Part shown: positions 59,780 to 64,000 of the stretch, in pieces
How the letters are laid out: the number at the start of each line of letters is the position of its first letter
How positions within the stretch are numbered: the stretch's first letter is position 1
Translations under genes and position numbers: made by a program
NCBI GenBank assembly: GCA_019614645.1
Contig: JABWDB010000036.1
Coordinates: 2,662,001 to 2,726,000 of the forward strand
DNA length: 64,000 nucleotides
Source of the DNA: Stratiolaelaps scimitus
Lineage: Eukaryota; Arthropoda; Arachnida; Mesostigmata; Laelapidae
Direction: 5' to 3'
The notes under the pieces: generated by a model
The model's input: only the letters and a program-made list of their open reading frames with translations
Told to the model about the DNA's origin: nothing
Database searches by the model: none

Positions 59780-62531
59780 CACCTGTTGTGGTGAGACTGC
59801 CATTCCCTCTACATAACTATTGGTTTCTATTCTAGTCACGCTTTGTACAGGGACACCTTACTCAATGTACTCGAGGATATTATCCCGCGAAATAGTGCTC
59901 TGCCGTGTATCATAATGGGTGATTCTAACACGAACCTCCTTATTAGGTCTTCCTGTGAAGACTATTTATCGTTCTTCTCGTCAAGAGGTTTCCAACACAT
60001 CATTGATCAGGTCACCCGTCCAGCATCAGGGACGTGCATTGACCACATTGCGATTGGTTATTGTGAGGAATTCTTGAACATCTCTCCAGCCGTGTGGTGT
60101 ACCCCTCTTTTCTCAGATCACTATCCTACTGTCGTTTCGCTCACAGGCAGGTCTTCCGTTAGTCTAAGGGACGCCGATGACAGTGAGACGAATCTAGTCA
60201 GACAACATGATGGTGTTAGCATCGAGAAGTTTTTGGGAAACACTAGCAGACTGAGCTGGCAGCGTGTCTACCAGGCGGTGGACGCGGACGAGGCTTTCGA
60301 GGCTTTCAGCTCTATTATAACGAGAGAATACGACAAGTGTTTCACTGTCAGGGTGAGTCGTAGACCTCCACAGCAAAAGAGATTCCAGTTCAATGCGAGA
60401 CTTCGGAGTCTGCGCCATTCGGTGAACAAACTATACCGCTGGTACTTGAGAAATAGATCCTTAGAATCTAAGATGGCGTATTATCATAGTCTTCGTCGAT
60501 ACAGACACGACCTTCAAATTGCTAGGAGCTCGTTTTACCGAGAGCAGTTTGGGCGACATAAAGGGAATGCAAAGAAGTTGTGGGAGTTTGTAAACGCTGC
60601 CTGTGGACGGGAGAGACAAAAAGCGGCACTGCCAACAGCCCTGGTCATCGAATCCGGCGAACTGACAAGTCCGCAGGAGATTGCGAATGAATTAAATACT
60701 CATTTTGCTGCGGTGGGCTCAAAAACGGTTGCCTCTCTTCGGATCGACGATAATATCGAGCCGGAGCTTACATCGATCTGGCCCTGTCGAAACACCACAT
60801 TTGAGTTCTCCCAAGTCAACTGTGTGGAGATTCAGACAGTGCTTGAATCTACGAAGGCTAGTTGGTCTACAGGCGCAGCAGGGATCCCCAGCGCTCTGGT
60901 AAAGCGTGCGTCGGCGGTGCTCGCGAGACCTTTTGCTCACATAGCCAATCTGTCGCTGAGTAGGGGGACATTTCCGCGCAAGCTGAAAGACGCTTCAGTT
61001 ATACCACTATATAAGAAGAAGGGGGATCGGAAGCATCTGTCAAATTACCGACCAATCTCGTTGGTTGATTACTTGTCCAAGGTGATCGAGAAGGTAGTGA
61101 TGGTCCGTCTGGAGAAATATCTTCACTCGATAGATTTTCTCTCAGCTAGTCAATTCGGTTTTCGTAGGGCACGCTCGACTGAACTCGCAATGGCCCACCT
61201 GTGGCAGGAAATATCTGACACCATTGAGAACAACCAGGTATGTCTGGGCGTCTTATTGGATGTCTCTGCTGCGTTCAATTGTCTTCGGCATACATTTTTC
61301 CTGCAGGCCTTGAAGTGCCTTGGATGCCAACCCGGTGTCGTTGACTGGTTTCGCTCGTACTTGTCCGCGAGGCGACAGGCGGTGAAAGTAGCGGACATCG
61401 AATCGGACTGGCTGGAAGTTGACATTGGCACGCCCCAGGGATCCATTCTAGGGCCGTTTATGTTTCTAATTCTAGTCAATTTCATTCTTCTCAAAATCGC
61501 TGGTGGGAAATTTTGTAGGACCATTGCATACGCGGACGACACTTCGCTTCTGTTTCGAATTCGGCCTTCATCGCTGCAACTCGACATCGAAGAGGCTCTA
61601 AAGAAGGTGGAGGGGGTTATCAACACCTTCGAAAGATTCGGTCTGGTAATCAACACGACCAAGACCAACCTCATTCTCTTTCGCCCGCCTCAACGAAATG
61701 TGCAGGTGTCGCCGACACAGGTAGCCGGTGAAACGATGCACTGGTCATCGTCTGCGAAGTGCCTTGGCCTTACGCTTCATGAAAACATGCGCTGGCAGGA
61801 CCACATAGGGAGCTTCATGCCCAAATGCTACGCAGTGGTGGCCAACTTGCGTCGCCTGAGAGAGCGTGGGATTCCTGTGGATGGCCTGTTACACCTCTAT
61901 AAAGTTTTATTGGTACCTCTGTTGTGCTACGGGATCTCTATCTGGGGAGGAGGCTACAGCATGATTCTTCGGAGAGGAGAGGTTGTTCAGAATGACGCAC
62001 TACGGGCTATCTTTGGCAGACGTCGCTCCGACTCCGTCGCCGACATTCTGAGGAAGTACGAATTGCCTAAGCTGAGCGTTATGTATTTGATTCACGTAGC
62101 TCTTCTTGCCTTTAAGATGTCGAAGGGACGTATTCCAAACGACATTACTTTCCCAATTACCACTGTGGTGCGAAGAACGGCCCGCAGACCAACTGAGTTT
62201 GTGATACCTTTTGCCGTTAAAGAATCTAGCCGCCATGCTCTCGCTTATCGCTTGCCGGCAGTCTGGGGCTCTCTTCCTCGCGAGATTCGTTCACTCTCCT
62301 CGGCAAAAAAGTTTGCAGCGGAGGTGAAAAAATTTTTTATCAATCAGATGTAGATATTTTTGTGGATGTTGTTTTGTATCTTACCCAATGTTTACATATT
62401 GTACAAAAATGTGTACCCTTTATATATAAAATATACGTTGCAATAATTCTTTTAACTATTATTTTTACGAGAACTTAAGCATGTATATAGCAGTTCCGTC
62501 AATAAACATTTGTTTGAATTTGAATTTGAAT
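59780..62531 (+). mobile_element. 5'-truncated CR1/L2-like non-LTR retrotransposon (LINE)
   Basis: The element carries the C-terminal part of an APE-type endonuclease, a complete reverse transcriptase, a 3' UTR of about 160 bases, an AATAAA at 62501-62506 and a terminal (TTTGAA)n tail of three units at 62513-62530. A short microsatellite tail instead of poly(A) is typical of the CR1/L2 group. The 5' boundary is approximate: the endonuclease N-terminus and any ORF1 are absent, as in ordinary 5' truncation during target-primed reverse transcription. Upstream of 59795 an in-frame TGA interrupts the reading frame, although another frame just upstream may carry a few more endonuclease residues. 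I could not identify a target-site duplication. The clade (CR1, L2, Daphne or similar) is not resolved. Confidence 0.9.
59843..62353 (+). CDS. endonuclease-reverse transcriptase (partial, N-terminus missing)
   Basis: This is an 836-codon uninterrupted frame, by far the longest in the window, encoding the LINE replication protein that nicks target DNA and copies the element RNA at the nick. Residues 1-100 are the end of an APE endonuclease: the metal-site GDSN motif is at 26-29 and the SDH motif with the catalytic Asp and His at 91-93. The RT domain spans about 375-690: NYRPISL at 401-407, GFRRARSTE at 439-447, motif A with Asp473 (LLDVSAAFN; the usual second Asp is Asn479), GTPQGSILGP at 529-538 and YADD at 563-566. 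The C-terminal LPAVWGSLPREI (804-815) matches the conserved tail of CR1/L2-group proteins. Position 59843 is TTG, not ATG; the frame is open back to 59795, and the added residues (LYITIGFYSS) continue the endonuclease fold, so this is a truncated internal start. All visible catalytic residues are intact, which suggests a recent insertion. The native N-terminus is missing, so this copy is probably not autonomous. Confidence 0.92.
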   Translation: MYRDTLLNVLEDIIPRNSALPCIIMGDSNTNLLIRSSCEDYLSFFSSRGFQHIIDQVTRPASGTCIDHIAIGYCEEFLNISPAVWCTPLFSDHYPTVVSLTGRSSVSLRDADDSETNLVRQHDGVSIEKFLGNTSRLSWQRVYQAVDADEAFEAFSSIITREYDKCFTVRVSRRPPQQKRFQFNARLRSLRHSVNKLYRWYLRNRSLESKMAYYHSLRRYRHDLQIARSSFYREQFGRHKGNAKKLWEFVNAACGRERQKAALPTALVIESGELTSPQEIANELNTHFAAVGSKTVASLRIDDNIEPELTSIWPCRNTTFEFSQVNCVEIQTVLESTKASWSTGAAGIPSALVKRASAVLARPFAHIANLSLSRGTFPRKLKDASVIPLYKKKGDRKHLSNYRPISLVDYLSKVIEKVVMVRLEKYLHSIDFLSASQFGFRRARSTELAMAHLWQEISDTIENNQVCLGVLLDVSAAFNCLRHTFFLQALKCLGCQPGVVDWFRSYLSARRQAVKVADIESDWLEVDIGTPQGSILGPFMFLILVNFILLKIAGGKFCRTIAYADDTSLLFRIRPSSLQLDIEEALKKVEGVINTFERFGLVINTTKTNLILFRPPQRNVQVSPTQVAGETMHWSSSAKCLGLTLHENMRWQDHIGSFMPKCYAVVANLRRLRERGIPVDGLLHLYKVLLVPLLCYGISIWGGGYSMILRRGEVVQNDALRAIFGRRRSDSVADILRKYELPKLSVMYLIHVALLAFKMSKGRIPNDITFPITTVVRRTARRPTEFVIPFAVKESSRHALAYRLPAVWGSLPREIRSLSSAKKFAAEVKKFFINQM

Positions 62532-64000
62532 AACCCACAAAATGCCATCGGCTGGATGAAGAGGGCTATCCAAGCAAGTGGACGCCATTGACTTCCTTAA
62601 TCAGGCGGTGATCACGAGACATACAGGTAAAAACCCTTGGGTTTGAAGAGGTTCAACGGTGTTTTGCTGAGCTGATGATTTTTATGGCAGCGTATACCTT
62701 TTATTATATAGAATAGAAGGCATTGAGATGCGCGCTTTTTGTCCGCTTCAATATACGGCCCAAACTCGAATGTTTCCGAGCATCAAGTCCAACAAATAAT
62801 TCAGATAATGATAACACCAGCACGTGACGGCACAGACTCTCGTCAATTATAGACGACATTCCCCAGCGAGAACATGTTATACTGCACGTCTTCTTCGACA
62901 GAATCCGACGGTGCTACGCGAGTGCAATGCCACAGACGGCAGATCCAAAGGCAGATTTGGCGTAACACACGATACGTCCCCCACCCCGGCCACCTTGGGC
63001 AGTTAAACCGTGGCGGGTGTTCGCCCGATGTTTAGTACGAATAAACGTCGGTGGGTAGAGCTGAGCTCCTTTGCTCAGCCAGCGTTCGCTTCGTTGCGGT
63101 TCGGTTCCGTATCGGTGTGTACCACCGTATAAAGCCTGATACGCCTTCCTCCCACGTCGCCTTAGTCACAGCCTTAGCGAGTGGCTTGATCAGAAAGTCT
63201 GACTAGTCTCGCCCGAGCGGTCTAGCTGGTCGGCTGGCTGGCCGGCCGCCGGCCGCCGGCCAGCTCGGCACAACGTCGGTGGCCATTGACAGGCCCGGTG
63301 GGTCGGTCCTTTCGCCGTTCGCAGAAAGGAACAGCAACCACCTCGATTTCGGAGGCTGACACGCTCTGGCCTCGCCGGCTCTAAGGATCGCTCTGTAAAG
63401 GCGTGAACCACATAAAGATGACCGAACCAGCAGCAGAAGGAGCAGTCGATCGAGCCACTTGTCTGTGTATAATATTCTGCGACGAAACATTCAACACACT
63501 CGAATATTCATCCGCTGTCGTGGTCCGCTTCGCGGCTCGCGACTCCAGTCAGCGCCCACGGTGGTGGTCGTGGTGGTGCTGCTGCTGCTGTGCAGCTGGT
63601 GCCCGGCCGCAGCCCATATCCTCCTTCAGATCCATAAACACCTTCTATACAGAGTACGAGCAAAGCGTCCACTGTGTCTCGAAGAGCCATTTTTATCGTT
63701 AGCGTCACACAAATTCCCTTAGTATTAAAGGGGGGCCATTAATTTACCCCAGGATAAATATTTTGCACTGGGTTCGCGGCTCCGGGTTCAGGGCGATTTT
63801 GCTTGCCCCGCTGCTCAATTAGCCTGGCATTGCAGTTGTGCTCAAGAGTATCGTCGGTATCGACGGATCATTTGCTCTGCTCGAGAATATTTCTCAGAGA
63901 TCAGGTCTCATTGATTTCAACGGGTGACGCATTTGTTTTCCGCTGTTAAACATAGCATATAGCCCGTCTCGATATCTATTATTGCTAATATATATATTAT
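62532..64000. other. unassigned, with GC-rich patch 63000-63650
   Basis: Contains a near-palindromic CCGG-rich tract at about 63236-63266 and GTG/CTG repeats near 63560-63600, which create a hydrophobic Val-Leu run in one frame. No gene is recognised. Confidence 0.5.

Noticed and set aside
63459..63722. frame with a signal-peptide-like Val-Leu run
   Set aside because: The hydrophobic run is produced by a GTG/CTG microsatellite and follows an implausibly long N-terminal region.

Overview
This 64 kb window looks like eukaryotic nuclear DNA from a repeat-rich, gene-poor stretch, either intergenic or a very large intron. The evidence is a long non-LTR retrotransposon ORF, several degenerate reverse-transcriptase relics, mariner/Tc1-type transposon relics, at least two well-supported tRNA-derived SINE families (others tentative), many (TA)n and trinucleotide microsatellites, and no operon-like gene packing. 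The mix of CR1/L2-like LINEs, mariner elements and short tRNA-headed SINEs fits an arthropod, possibly an arachnid such as a mite or tick. That assignment is an inference and rests on no host gene. No tRNA or rRNA gene, CRISPR array or recognisable conserved host protein was found. Most open frames of 60-150 codons are about as frequent as chance predicts at this base composition.

Layout. 1-9.4 kb: unassigned AT-rich sequence with a hairpin cluster near 1.15-1.37 kb. 9.4-12.5 kb: two GC-rich, low-complexity patches around a SINE (family A). 12.5-14.2 kb: a decayed CR1/L2-like reverse transcriptase followed by a SINE of family B. 14.5-29 kb: four isolated hairpins, more SINE copies (families B, C and D), two GC-rich patches, and a Tc1/mariner-type relic at about 22.0-22.46 kb with a SINE tail at its right end. 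29-39 kb: SINE fragments, GC-rich patches at 33.7-35.5 kb and a few short coding-like frames of doubtful reality. 39.77-40.34 kb: an internally deleted mariner with both terminal inverted repeats. 40.9-43.3 kb: a SINE and a second decayed CR1/L2-like LINE with endonuclease and RT pieces. 43.3-59.7 kb: mostly unassigned sequence with SINEs, TA arrays and GC-rich patches. 59.8-62.5 kb: the only long intact ORF, 836 codons, encoding the end of an APE endonuclease and a complete reverse transcriptase, 5'-truncated, with a short (TTTGAA)n tail. 62.5-64 kb: unassigned, including a GC-rich patch.

The main functional story is LINE/SINE parasitism. The last ~45 bases of the intact LINE's 3' UTR match the 3' body of the dispersed SINE family A (GAGAACTTAAGCAT, then GCAGTTCC, then CAATAAAC). 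This suggests the SINE is mobilised by this LINE lineage or a close relative with a different terminal microsatellite.
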